Shown: positions 1-5,625, numbered from the stretch's first letter. The stretch: 8,100 bases of DNA from Thermoplasmata archaeon (GCA_030655715.1 JAUSPR010000122.1:1-8100); one strand, 5' to 3'. The notes: generated by a model not told the origin, from the letters alone. A program made the numbers and translations.

Positions 1-3
1 CAT

Positions 4-36
4 GGTATGCGGCGGTCTTTCACGATTTTACTGTTC
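4..36 (+). repeat. Left arm of a 33-base inverted repeat
   Basis: This stretch matches the reverse complement of 1291-1323 at 28 of 33 positions by hand alignment. The identical blocks are GGTATG, GGCGGTCTTTCACGA and CTGTTC. It overlaps the last nine bases of the Nudix gene (stop codon at 28-30) and then runs into downstream sequence. Together with the right arm it brackets the methyltransferase-Nudix pair. It could be the terminal repeat of a small cassette or just one copy of a dispersed intergenic repeat. Only three bases of outer flank are visible, so target-site duplication cannot be judged. Confidence 0.6.
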
Positions 37-483
37 ATGCCGATTCATCTCAGCCCTAATGGACTGAGCGTTCTCAGCATTTGTACAGTAATCCGAGACT
101 ATTGTCTCATGGTCAAAAGCCAGTTTTGGAAGTTTGTCCAGTTTGAATAATTCCGCAGCAGCCGCGTCATCCCCGCCCTGAAGGGTGCCGCCAACAACTT
201 CCAGTTCGAAAACCACGCTCACGGTGTGACCTCTAGGATCCCTGTCCGGTGAAGAGTAAACACCAAGTAATCGGGTGATTTTGGTTATCAGGCCAGTCTC
301 TTCAAGGAATTCGCGGACAACAGCCTGTTCAACTGTCTCGCCGACCTCGACAAATCCGCCGGGAAGCGCGTGATGTCCCTGAAATGGCGGGTTCTTTCGC
401 TTGATTAGAATCAATTGGTCATTCTGGAATGCAATACCATCCACTGTAAGGCTGGGTTTTTGATGCATTACCGGCGCTGACAT
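28..483 (-). CDS. Nudix hydrolase (possibly ADP-ribose pyrophosphatase-like)
   Basis: A 151-residue protein, typical size for a stand-alone Nudix enzyme. These cytosolic enzymes cleave nucleoside diphosphates linked to another moiety. A complete Nudix box is visible at about residues 43-65: G, five residues, E, seven residues, then REFLEETGL, with all metal-binding glutamates present. The GHHALPGG approach and the PDRDPRGHTVSVVF strand (about 80-92) resemble ADP-ribose pyrophosphatase-type members, but substrate cannot be fixed from sequence. It lies ten bases downstream of the methyltransferase and is probably co-transcribed. An AGGAGG lies at 506-511 inside the end of the methyltransferase gene, 22 bases from the chosen ATG, which is too far for normal use. 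No better in-frame ATG or GTG lies closer, so the start is probable but not certain. Its 3' end runs into the inverted repeat. Confidence 0.9.
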   Translation of the reverse strand: MSAPVMHQKPSLTVDGIAFQNDQLILIKRKNPPFQGHHALPGGFVEVGETVEQAVVREFLEETGLITKITRLLGVYSSPDRDPRGHTVSVVFELEVVGGTLQGGDDAAAAELFKLDKLPKLAFDHETIVSDYCTNAENAQSIRAEMNRHEQ

Positions 484-493
484 TGAATGATTA

Positions 494-1153
494 TTAACTG
501 TTATCCCTCCTTAGCGAAAAGATTATAGCCAGTTCGGATAAACTTATGGGACGGTCATAAATCTTATTGTTCAGAAGCAGTTCCATCTTTTTCACAAATT
601 CAGCATCGCGCGCGAGTTTATAATGATTAAAGAAATAAGAATATAGTTCTTCATTATTATCAAAAGTCCAATCTATTGAGAATGTTTCTTGCTTTTCAAT
701 ATCAAAACTGCTATTTTGAATTGCCTCAAGGGCTATTGCCAGTTGCTGGTCCTCATTCCTGAATGTTCTGAAGAACTGGTGAACCTCTCCTTCAACTGAT
801 GGCTCGATTATTATGGTCTGACCGCCTGGTTTCAAAACCCGAAATGCCTCTGCGAGGGCTCTGGAACTCTCCTGGTGGTGCAGGGAAAAAGTGAAGATAA
901 CCGCATCAAAGGACTTGTCATCAAAATCCAGGTTTTCGCCGAAACCAACCCTGAAATCCACATTCTGGACATTGGATTTGGCCAGGGCCATAGTCTCTTC
1001 ATCCGGGTCAATGGCGGTTAGATGCGGTGTATGAATGGCTAGCTTGCCAGAAACTCTGCCATCCCCGCATCCTACTTCCAGAATATGCTTGTCCCTCAAT
1101 GTAGAAAATTTCTCGATCATCTGTATTTCTGTTCTGTGCGGGTCGATTTCCAT
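494..1153 (-). CDS. Class I SAM-dependent methyltransferase (Methyltransf_11 type)
   Basis: A 219-residue protein. Motif I is at about residues 24-32 (ILEVGCGDG), followed by an acidic residue after strand 2 (IDPDEE, 48-53), the motif IV-like SFDAVIFTFSLHH (81-93) and post-motif RVLKPGG (105-111). This is the Rossmann-fold SAM-binding core of small-molecule or protein methyltransferases. The C-terminal half (about 120-219) is not recognisable to me and probably sets substrate choice, so the methyl acceptor is unknown. The ATG at 1153 is supported by a TATA-like box 22-30 bases upstream, implying a leaderless mRNA. The gene leads a two-gene unit with the Nudix hydrolase. The part encoding the C-terminal half (roughly 600-720) is visibly richer in A and T than the neighbouring genes, which may hint at a different history. 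Confidence 0.88.
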   Translation of the reverse strand: MEIDPHRTEIQMIEKFSTLRDKHILEVGCGDGRVSGKLAIHTPHLTAIDPDEETMALAKSNVQNVDFRVGFGENLDFDDKSFDAVIFTFSLHHQESSRALAEAFRVLKPGGQTIIIEPSVEGEVHQFFRTFRNEDQQLAIALEAIQNSSFDIEKQETFSIDWTFDNNEELYSYFFNHYKLARDAEFVKKMELLLNNKIYDRPISLSELAIIFSLRRDNS

Positions 1154-1174
1154 GGCTTATAGAAAACTAGTAGG

Positions 1175-1183
1175 TATATATAT
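1175..1183 (-). promoter_or_regulatory. TATA box of the methyltransferase-Nudix unit
   Basis: The alternating run TATATATAT lies 22-30 bases upstream of the methyltransferase ATG (first base at 1153). This is the normal distance between an archaeal TATA box and the transcription start, so transcription would begin at or next to the ATG. That explains the lack of a Shine-Dalgarno sequence there. Confidence 0.65.
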
Positions 1184-1204
1184 TAATTGACGAAAAGGTT
1201 AGGC

Positions 1205-1225
1205 GAAGAGGGACCGCCTCATTCC
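1205..1225 (-). repeat. Partial third copy of the GGCGGTC repeat
   Basis: Read on the minus strand this segment shares ATGAGGCGGTC, plus the leading GG, with the arm at 1291-1323. About 15 of 21 positions agree, then similarity is lost. It lies in the same orientation as the 1291-1323 arm, 98 bases from it, suggesting a repeat family rather than a single pair. Confidence 0.45.
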
Positions 1226-1290
1226 AAGTGTCCCTGAAAGTCATCGGTTATTAGCATTGCAAGCAGATGTAGAAGATGCTAGCAATAAAG

Positions 1291-1323
1291 GAACAGCAGT
1301 GTCGTGAAAGACCGCCTCATACC
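1291..1323 (-). repeat. Right arm of a 33-base inverted repeat
   Basis: Reverse-complement partner of 4-36, with five mismatches in 33. One is in the outer half and four are clustered in a five-base inner block. The outer end CATACC also forms part of the inverted repeat that frames the L1 promoter (1314-1322 with 1348-1356), so the element may have donated a regulatory sequence to the ribosomal operon. No transposase gene lies between the arms. Confidence 0.6.
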
Positions 1324-1356
1324 GATTATCCTTAAATATCCTGGAGCGTATGAGGC
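1314..1356 (+). promoter_or_regulatory. TATA box framed by a 9+9 inverted repeat, candidate rpl1 promoter and operator
   Basis: GCCTCATAC (1314-1322) and GTATGAGGC (1348-1356) are perfect inverted repeats. Exactly midway between them is TTAAATAT (1332-1339), the best TATA-like match in the region. Transcription would then start near 1360, giving a leader of about 110 bases before the L1 start codon. The symmetry about the TATA box suggests an operator for a dimeric repressor, or a hairpin if transcribed from further upstream. This is inference from position and symmetry only. Confidence 0.45.
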
Positions 1357-1386
1357 TTACAGCGAGCCGGTAGCGCGACCACAACA

Positions 1387-1394
1387 TTTAATAA
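1387..1394 (+). promoter_or_regulatory. Alternative TATA-like box for the rpl1 operon
   Basis: TTTAATAA lies about 25 bases before 1416. A start there would give a leader of roughly 58 bases that still contains the whole hairpin at 1432-1462. GCGACC (1375-1380) and GGTCGC (1412-1417) flank it as a 6+6 inverted repeat. It competes with TTAAATAT at 1332-1339 as the operon promoter. Confidence 0.35.
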
Positions 1395-1431
1395 GAAGTT
1401 GAATTTATTGCGGTCGCTCGGTTATAGCAAA

Positions 1432-1462
1432 CTGTAGTAGGGGGTTGCCCCGCAAACTACAG
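1432..1462 (+). promoter_or_regulatory. Leader hairpin overlapping the L1 ribosome-binding site (candidate L1 autoregulatory site)
   Basis: CTGTAGT (1432-1438) pairs with ACTACAG (1456-1462), and GGGG (1441-1444) with CCCC (1448-1451), around a lopsided internal loop. The short side carries AG and the long side GCAA, running into AAAC. The 3' arm supplies the first two bases of the AGGAGG Shine-Dalgarno. L1 proteins bind 23S rRNA and, in Methanococcus, their own mRNA at a stem with an asymmetric loop containing a GAAA-like stretch. This hairpin has the same general architecture and sits where binding would block translation start. Similarity was judged from memory of the published sites. Confidence 0.5.
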
Positions 1463-1466
1463 GAGG
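1461..1466 (+). promoter_or_regulatory. Shine-Dalgarno site of rpl1
   Basis: AGGAGG ends seven bases before the TTG at 1474. It decides the TTG start, since no ATG lies near. Its first two bases are paired in the leader hairpin. Confidence 0.85.
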
Positions 1467-1473
1467 ACTGACG

Positions 1474-2109
1474 TTGAAAGAAGACATCGTAGAATTGGTC
1501 GCGAAAGCTCTTGAAGGCTCCAAGGAACGCAAATTCAAGGAGTCGGTAGACATTGCCATTAATTTGAAAGGGGTTGACCTAACCCAGCCAAAGAACAGGA
1601 TAGAGGAAGAAATTCTTTTACCCAAGGGAAGGGGCAGGGACATTAAGATTGGACTTTTTGGCGGTTCTGAAATCGCTGCAAAGGCAAAGGGCATCGCAGA
1701 CATCATTATAGTTCCAGAACAGATTGAAGAATTCGCTGACGACAAGCGCAAGGCAAGAAAGCTCGTCAGCGCTCACAATTATTTCGTGGCTGAGGCGCCG
1801 CTCATGCCGGTTATCGGTAAGAGGCTTGGTGCGGTTCTCGGTCCAAGGGGCAAGATGCCAAAGCCAATCCCACCAGGCTCGGACCCAACGGCCATGATTG
1901 GTTCCCTCAGAAAAACCGTCAAGATTCGAACCAAGGACAGGAAGACATTCCACACCATGATTGGCACCAAAGACATGAGCCCTGAAGACCTGAGCGTGAA
2001 TATCAAAGCAGTAGTGCAGAGAGTGACCACAAAGCTGGAGCAGGGTGAGAACAACATAGCGTCTGTCTATGTCAAGACCACCATGGGTCCCGCAGTGAGG
2101 CTGATGTGA
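1474..2109 (+). CDS. rpl1: Large-subunit ribosomal protein L1 (uL1)
   Basis: A 211-residue protein, normal for archaeal L1. It builds the mobile L1 stalk next to the ribosomal E site and helps release deacylated tRNA. The family signature LGPRGKMPKP is at about residues 122-131, with basic surroundings, and the closing segment VYVKTTMGPAVRLM matches the family C-terminus. Translation starts at TTG behind a strong AGGAGG. First gene of rpl1-rpl10-rpl12. Archaeal L1 is known to repress its own operon by binding its mRNA, and the hairpin just upstream is a candidate target. L11, commonly the preceding gene in euryarchaeal operons, is absent here. Confidence 0.97.
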   Translation: MKEDIVELVAKALEGSKERKFKESVDIAINLKGVDLTQPKNRIEEEILLPKGRGRDIKIGLFGGSEIAAKAKGIADIIIVPEQIEEFADDKRKARKLVSAHNYFVAEAPLMPVIGKRLGAVLGPRGKMPKPIPPGSDPTAMIGSLRKTVKIRTKDRKTFHTMIGTKDMSPEDLSVNIKAVVQRVTTKLEQGENNIASVYVKTTMGPAVRLM

Positions 2110-2113
2110 TATT

Positions 2114-3118
2114 ATGGACAGGGAACCAGCATCTTGGAAAATGGAGTACATGAAGGACCTCAAACAGGTCATCCAGTCCTATCCAAATATCGCAATAGTA
2201 AACATTGGCGGCATCCCGGCACCACAGTTCCAGAGCATGAGAAGTAACCTGAGGGGCAAGATAACCCTGATAGTTGCAAAAAACAATCTCATTGACCTGG
2301 TTCTCAAAGATATGGAAGGCGAGAAAACCGGTTTATACGAGTTATCAAAATTATTAGATGGACAGTGCGCCCTGGTGGGTTCGACTGACAATCCATTCAA
2401 ATTATTCAAGGTCATGGAGGCAACAAAGACTGCCGCACCAGCAAAGGGCGGCGAGTTAGCGCCTGATGACATCGAAGTGAAGGCAGGCGAGACATCGTTC
2501 AAGCCAGGCCCGATAGTCGGTGATTTGCAGCAGGCCGGGATACCGGCAGCCATCGAGGGCGGCAAGGTCGTCATCAAGAAGGACAAGCTTCTTGTAAAAG
2601 CAGGCGACCCAATACCGGTAAAGGCCGCTCAAATGCTTGCCAAGCTCGAGATATTCCCACTCACAGTTGGAATGAATCTCATGGGCGTTTATGAGAATGG
2701 ACTGGTATTCAAGGCAGATGTTCTGGCCATAGATGAAGTAAAATTCATGGGCGACCTGTATGGCGCCATAAGCGGTTCATTCGGAGTTGCTCTCAAGATT
2801 GGATATACCACACCAATAACAATACGACCGTTGATATCCAAGGCCTACAATGAATCCATGAGTCTGGCCCTGTTCAGCGCAATAACCAACAAGACCACCA
2901 TTGACAAACTTGTCGGAATGGCCAACAGCAAGATGCTGGCTCTGGCAACTAAGATTCCTGACGCATTGGATGATGAACTGAAGGCCACTTTGGCTGGAGC
3001 CGTATCCGCGGCTGCGGCAGCAGCGCCAGTAGAGGCGCCAAAGAAAGAAGAGAAGAAGGAAGAACCAAAAGTCACGGAGGAAGATGCTGCGGCCGGACTC
3101 GGCGCACTCTTTGGATAA
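2114..3118 (+). CDS. rpl10: Large-subunit ribosomal protein L10 (uL10, P0-like)
   Basis: A 334-residue protein, the long archaeal/eukaryotic P0 form rather than the roughly 170-residue bacterial L10. It anchors the stalk on 23S rRNA and carries L12 dimers that recruit translation GTPases. The N-terminal rRNA-binding domain covers about residues 1-105 (IVAKNNLIDLVL near 53-64). The P0 insertion domain follows (about 110-185, PGPIVGDLQQAGIPAAIEGG), then the helical L12-binding region (about 230-295). An alanine-rich hinge and lysine/glutamate tail end in [13 protein letters not shown], which contacts elongation factors. The ATG comes four bases after the L1 stop. GTGAT at 2106-2110 is a partial archaeal Shine-Dalgarno, so translational coupling with L1 is likely. 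Confidence 0.97.
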   Translation: MDREPASWKMEYMKDLKQVIQSYPNIAIVNIGGIPAPQFQSMRSNLRGKITLIVAKNNLIDLVLKDMEGEKTGLYELSKLLDGQCALVGSTDNPFKLFKVMEATKTAAPAKGGELAPDDIEVKAGETSFKPGPIVGDLQQAGIPAAIEGGKVVIKKDKLLVKAGDPIPVKAAQMLAKLEIFPLTVGMNLMGVYENGLVFKADVLAIDEVKFMGDLYGAISGSFGVALKIGYTTPITIRPLISKAYNESMSLALFSAITNKTTIDKLVGMANSKMLALATKIPDALDDELKATLAGAVSAAAAAAPVEAPKKEEKKEEPKVTEEDAAAGLGALFG

Positions 3119-3136
3119 TCAAGATTAAGGAAAATA

Positions 3137-3142
3137 AGGAGG
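3137..3142 (+). promoter_or_regulatory. Shine-Dalgarno site of rpl12
   Basis: AGGAGG lies eight bases before the rpl12 ATG. It is much stronger than the partial site in front of rpl10, which fits the need for several L12 copies per L10. Confidence 0.85.
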
Positions 3143-3150
3143 AATAAAAC

Positions 3151-3444
3151 ATGGAATATATCTACAGCGCAATGATCCTTCACTCGGCAGGGAAGGAAAT
3201 AACAGAGGACGCAGTAAGCAAAATCCTGACAGCAGCTGGTGTTAAACCGGATACAGCCAGGGTGAAAGCTCTCACTGCATCACTCGACGGCGTCGACATC
3301 GCAGAAGCAATGAAGACAGCAATAGCCGCACCAGTTGCAGCTGCACCCGCAGCAGCACCCGCAGCCGAGAAGAAGGAAGAGCCAGAAGAAGAAAAGGTAT
3401 CTGAAGAAGATGCCGCTGCAGGCTTGGGCGCTCTGTTCGGTTAG
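3151..3444 (+). CDS. rpl12: Large-subunit ribosomal protein L12 (P1-like stalk protein)
   Basis: A 97-residue protein, usual for archaeal L12. The N-terminal dimerisation and L10-binding domain spans about residues 1-60, beginning [17 protein letters not shown] and including the conserved [10 protein letters not shown] segment. An Ala/Pro hinge (about 62-76), an acidic-basic linker and the factor-binding tail [13 protein letters not shown] follow. The tail is identical over 13 residues to the L10 C-terminus. It is third in the operon, 32 bases after rpl10, with its own strong Shine-Dalgarno. The stop codon TAG shares its last base with the start of the terminator-like hairpin. Confidence 0.97.
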   Translation: MEYIYSAMILHSAGKEITEDAVSKILTAAGVKPDTARVKALTASLDGVDIAEAMKTAIAAPVAAAPAAAPAAEKKEEPEEEKVSEEDAAAGLGALFG

Positions 3445-3481
3445 ACGTGAAATTAATAATCTTTTTTATTATTTTCACGTC
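3444..3481 (+). terminator. Hairpin terminator of the rpl1-rpl10-rpl12 operon
   Basis: Arms 3444-3459 and 3466-3481 pair over 16 positions with a single T-T mismatch (3453/3472), closing a TCTTTT loop. GACGTGAAA and TTTCACGTC are the outer halves. The loop and right arm hold the T-rich stretch CTTTTTT then TTATTATTTT, suited to archaeal termination. The hairpin begins on the last base of the rpl12 stop codon and lies between convergent units, so it may also protect mRNA 3' ends. Confidence 0.7.
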
Positions 3482-3633
3482 CCTTCCGGAGCCACAATAG
3501 TGAGCACTGGACAGACAGAACGGACGCCCGGTTTGCCGCATTAAATCTCATGCTGCAAACCCCTATCATTTTCAAAATTTTTAATATTGGGCTGCACCCC
3601 TTTCAATGGACACTTAGAATAGTATATTTTCAC

Positions 3634-3981
3634 TTATTTCGGAATCGATTTTCCGCAGCCAGCGCATTTGGTCACGTCAATCGTCAGGGCCTTTCCACAA
3701 TAGGGGCACAGCAACTCTGGCTTGCCAAGAATCTTGATGTCTGCGTCCTTCGGGTCTTGACCTGTGAAGCCATAAATTGCAAGGCCAATGCCGGCGATTA
3801 TACAAAAGACAACCATGATTGTGGAGAACAATTCAACTTCAGCCATGTCAATGACTTCATTCATGGAGTCTGAAATTTTTTCAATCATGTAAGGATAAGC
3901 ATACCAGCCTGCCGCCATCCAGAATGAGAACGGCAAAATAACCCTTGCCAGGCCTTTGAACGTTCCTTTTGGTAATGCCAT
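3634..3981 (-). CDS. Two-TM membrane protein with C-terminal zinc ribbon
   Basis: A 115-residue protein from the chosen start. Two hydrophobic segments are visible at about residues 13-32 and 52-72, followed by a short linker and a C-terminal zinc ribbon: CPYC (92-95) and CAGC (106-109), four cysteines with ten residues between pairs. The topology suggests a small membrane protein with a metal-binding cytoplasmic tail. It is the last gene of the three-gene membrane operon. The PrsW stop lies one base before one ATG (3984) and four bases before a second (3981). GGGGTGA at the end of the PrsW gene is an archaeal Shine-Dalgarno and fits the second ATG better. An in-frame longer start at 4056 would run through the PrsW gene and is unlikely. 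I know no characterised function. Confidence 0.8.
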   Translation of the reverse strand: MALPKGTFKGLARVILPFSFWMAAGWYAYPYMIEKISDSMNEVIDMAEVELFSTIMVVFCIIAGIGLAIYGFTGQDPKDADIKILGKPELLCPYCGKALTIDVTKCAGCGKSIPK

Positions 3982-3985
3982 CATG

Positions 3986-4522
3986 TCACCCCACCAATGT
4001 GGCAGCCAGATTGAAGGCGCCGTGAAGTAGCATTGACACTGCGATGCATGCCACAAAATATTTTGCTTTCCCCGTCTTGACCCACAATCCTATGCCATAA
4101 CCTGAAATCGCGCTCGCAATCATGTGCAAGGGCAATAGGAACCTCAGGCCGAGAAGCCAGATGGAAGTTTCAGTTCCAAAATCAATGACCCCGAAGGCGT
4201 ACATCAGGTTCTCGACAACCGCGAACCCGAGACCGGCCATTGCTCCCAGGAAGGCCCATTCTTTCAACTCAAGGTCTGCCTTCTCCTCGGAATGAATGAA
4301 ATACAGACCCAGGGGTTTGGCCAGTTCCTCGACGAACGGCGCGATGACCACGGCCAGAAGTATCATGGCCCAAGTCGATTCGTCCATCGAATTGGGCATC
4401 AATAACGGGAAGGCATTGAATGCAAGGCCGATTTCTCCCCAGGATGCCAGCAAGGTCGATAGCGCGCCGAACCCAAAGGCAATCAACACATGTCTCGGTT
4501 TCAGGCTTGGAAATGCAACCAT
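3986..4522 (-). CDS. PrsW-family intramembrane glutamic protease
   Basis: A 178-residue polytopic membrane protein, somewhat short for the family. All PrsW-type motifs are visible: EELAK (65-69), GFAVVEN (99-105), Arg127 with His133 (RFLLPLH), and HGAFN (167-171). These glutamates and histidines are the presumed catalytic residues inside the membrane. In Bacillus subtilis PrsW cleaves the anti-sigma factor RsiW, but archaeal substrates are unknown to me. Several hydrophobic spans are clear (about 12-40, 50-76, 88-112, 121-147, 154-176). It starts four bases after the upstream zinc-ribbon gene, with GGTTGA just before the ATG, and ends one to four bases before the next. That spacing implies coupled translation and that the neighbours are candidate partners or substrates. 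Confidence 0.85.
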   Translation of the reverse strand: MVAFPSLKPRHVLIAFGFGALSTLLASWGEIGLAFNAFPLLMPNSMDESTWAMILLAVVIAPFVEELAKPLGLYFIHSEEKADLELKEWAFLGAMAGLGFAVVENLMYAFGVIDFGTETSIWLLGLRFLLPLHMIASAISGYGIGLWVKTGKAKYFVACIAVSMLLHGAFNLAATLVG

Positions 4523-4526
4523 TGGC

Positions 4527-5501
4527 TCAACCTTCCGCCTGGAGCAGCTGGACCAGCCGGTTCTCGAACTCCATCTGGTTCTGCATATGGGCGTTCATGT
4601 CCTGGATGTTCACATACCACCAGTATGGGAGGAAAAAGCCTACCGTCAGAATCGTTAATATCGTATAAATTGCCACATCCCTTCGCGGAATTGGCTGCCA
4701 TTGGTATATGGGCTGGGTGATTTTGCCGGTCTTCATCAGGCTAGCTTCAAAGTACTGGTTATACGAGCGCTGCTTCTCATCATGGCTCTGCACGTCCTTG
4801 GTCAGGAATGCCTGGGAGTAAACCAGGAAAATTATTCCGACAATCGGAATGATGGCAATAAGGCTGACAAGCATCGCCCACATCAATGGCGACCTCTCGA
4901 TATCGTTATTGCCCTGGGAAATCGTGTTCATTGTCCATCTCTCGACATTCAGGTCCATTTGCTTGGTCAGCGCACTGGCTGCGACATATTCCTCCATGCC
5001 AACCCTGAGGTTCCTGTCCCTGAGAAAATGATTGTCCCGTCGGTCAACCAGTTTGAAAACCAGCACGCCCTGGACAATTACATAGACTATTCCCATCAAC
5101 AAGACAATCAATAACAGCATGACAAAATTCAGGGCACCGAATGTCGGATTGGTCCCATTAAACATCCAGAAGACGAACATAATCGCTATCAGAGGGAGAA
5201 TGACCTGAAACGCCAGTATCGCACCGACCCAGGAAGTTGAGATCTGTTTGTCAGTGTGGGCACGCAGCATGAAGGAATTGAAAATTCGGGATTTGGCAAC
5301 GGTCTCGTTCGGAACCATCACGGGCGGCTGGTAGGCCATTGGCATCATCGGTTGAACGTAGGCCGGTTGAGCATAATATTGTAGTTGTGAATATGCCTGA
5401 GCCTGCTGAAGGTATGGATATGTTCGGCAGTACTGGCAGTACCATTGCTGGTATTGTTGAACGAACAAGACTTCCTGGCCGCAATTGGTGCATCTTGGCA
5501 T
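4527..5501 (-). CDS. N-terminal zinc-ribbon, four-TM membrane protein (DUF4234-like C-terminus)
   Basis: A 324-residue protein. A zinc ribbon opens it (CTNC at 4-7, CQYC at 22-25). A linker rich in Gln, Tyr, Pro and Met follows (about 30-65). Hydrophobic segments lie at about 91-114, 122-150, 206-232 and 275-297. The last, with TILTVGFFLPYWWY and flanking polar residues, recalls DUF4234 membrane proteins. A polar loop of about 55 residues separates TM2 and TM3. The zinc ribbon has no signal peptide before it, so it is probably cytoplasmic. First gene of the operon, with PrsW and a second zinc-ribbon protein behind it. No Shine-Dalgarno precedes the ATG, which fits a leaderless or near-leaderless mRNA. 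Function is unknown; it could be a sensor, scaffold or protease substrate. Confidence 0.82.
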   Translation of the reverse strand: MPRCTNCGQEVLFVQQYQQWYCQYCRTYPYLQQAQAYSQLQYYAQPAYVQPMMPMAYQPPVMVPNETVAKSRIFNSFMLRAHTDKQISTSWVGAILAFQVILPLIAIMFVFWMFNGTNPTFGALNFVMLLLIVLLMGIVYVIVQGVLVFKLVDRRDNHFLRDRNLRVGMEEYVAASALTKQMDLNVERWTMNTISQGNNDIERSPLMWAMLVSLIAIIPIVGIIFLVYSQAFLTKDVQSHDEKQRSYNQYFEASLMKTGKITQPIYQWQPIPRRDVAIYTILTILTVGFFLPYWWYVNIQDMNAHMQNQMEFENRLVQLLQAEG

Positions 5502-5530
5502 ATTAAGACATGGGTAATATCTGGATGCAT

Positions 5531-5539
5531 TCTAAAAAT
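5531..5539 (-). promoter_or_regulatory. Possible TATA-like box of the membrane-protein operon
   Basis: On the minus strand ATTTTTAGA lies 30-38 bases upstream of the ATG at 5501. It is A/T-rich and at roughly the right place for an archaeal promoter with a very short leader, but it is a poor match to TTTAWATA. Confidence 0.3.
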
Positions 5540-5550
5540 CTTTTGGTTGT

Positions 5551-5595
5551 AAACTACCAGCCCCTAAAGGAGCTAGTGTTTGTTGTCGGGGCTGG
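5551..5595. repeat. Stem-loop pair resembling an IS200/IS605-type end (degenerate)
   Basis: CCAGCCCC (5557-5564) can pair perfectly with GGGGCTGG (5588-5595). Alternatively it pairs, with one mismatch, with the nearby GGAGCT (5569-5574) around a TAAA loop. Short CCAGCCC-TAAA-GGG type hairpins followed by TGTTTG are, from memory, common at ends of IS200/IS605 and TnpB elements and their small non-autonomous relatives. No transposase or TnpB frame is present, so this would be a remnant at most. Confidence 0.3.
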
Positions 5596-5625
5596 AAGTT
5601 CACATGCGTAGGCCATGCACCTTTT

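Larger units (their letters stand above)
1154..1473. other. Gene-free divergent control region between the methyltransferase and L1
   Basis: About 320 bases separate the leftward methyltransferase and the rightward rpl1, with no convincing reading frame. It holds the methyltransferase TATA box near 1175-1183 and two copies of a GACCGCCTCAT repeat (1212-1222 and 1310-1320). A bulged inverted repeat joins TTATTAGCAT (1248-1257) with ATGCT (1276-1280) and AATAA (1284-1288). There are also two TATA-like candidates for rpl1 and the L1 leader hairpin. No tRNA or known ncRNA was recognised. Confidence 0.75.

Noticed and set aside
1618..2172. Long minus-strand frame of 184 codons opposite rpl1
   Set aside because: It lies wholly antisense to rpl1 and the start of rpl10, has no Shine-Dalgarno or family motif, and its sequence is low in conserved character. 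It is a shadow of the real genes.
3552..3606. Imperfect direct repeat GCTGCA(AA)CCCC before the end of the membrane operon
   Set aside because: Only about 15 bases with gaps, no further copies seen, so chance is the simpler reading.
3550..3873. Plus-strand frame of 107 codons after the rpl12 hairpin
   Set aside because: Most of it is antisense to the C-terminal zinc-ribbon gene, and the remainder shows no recognisable domain or ribosome-binding site.
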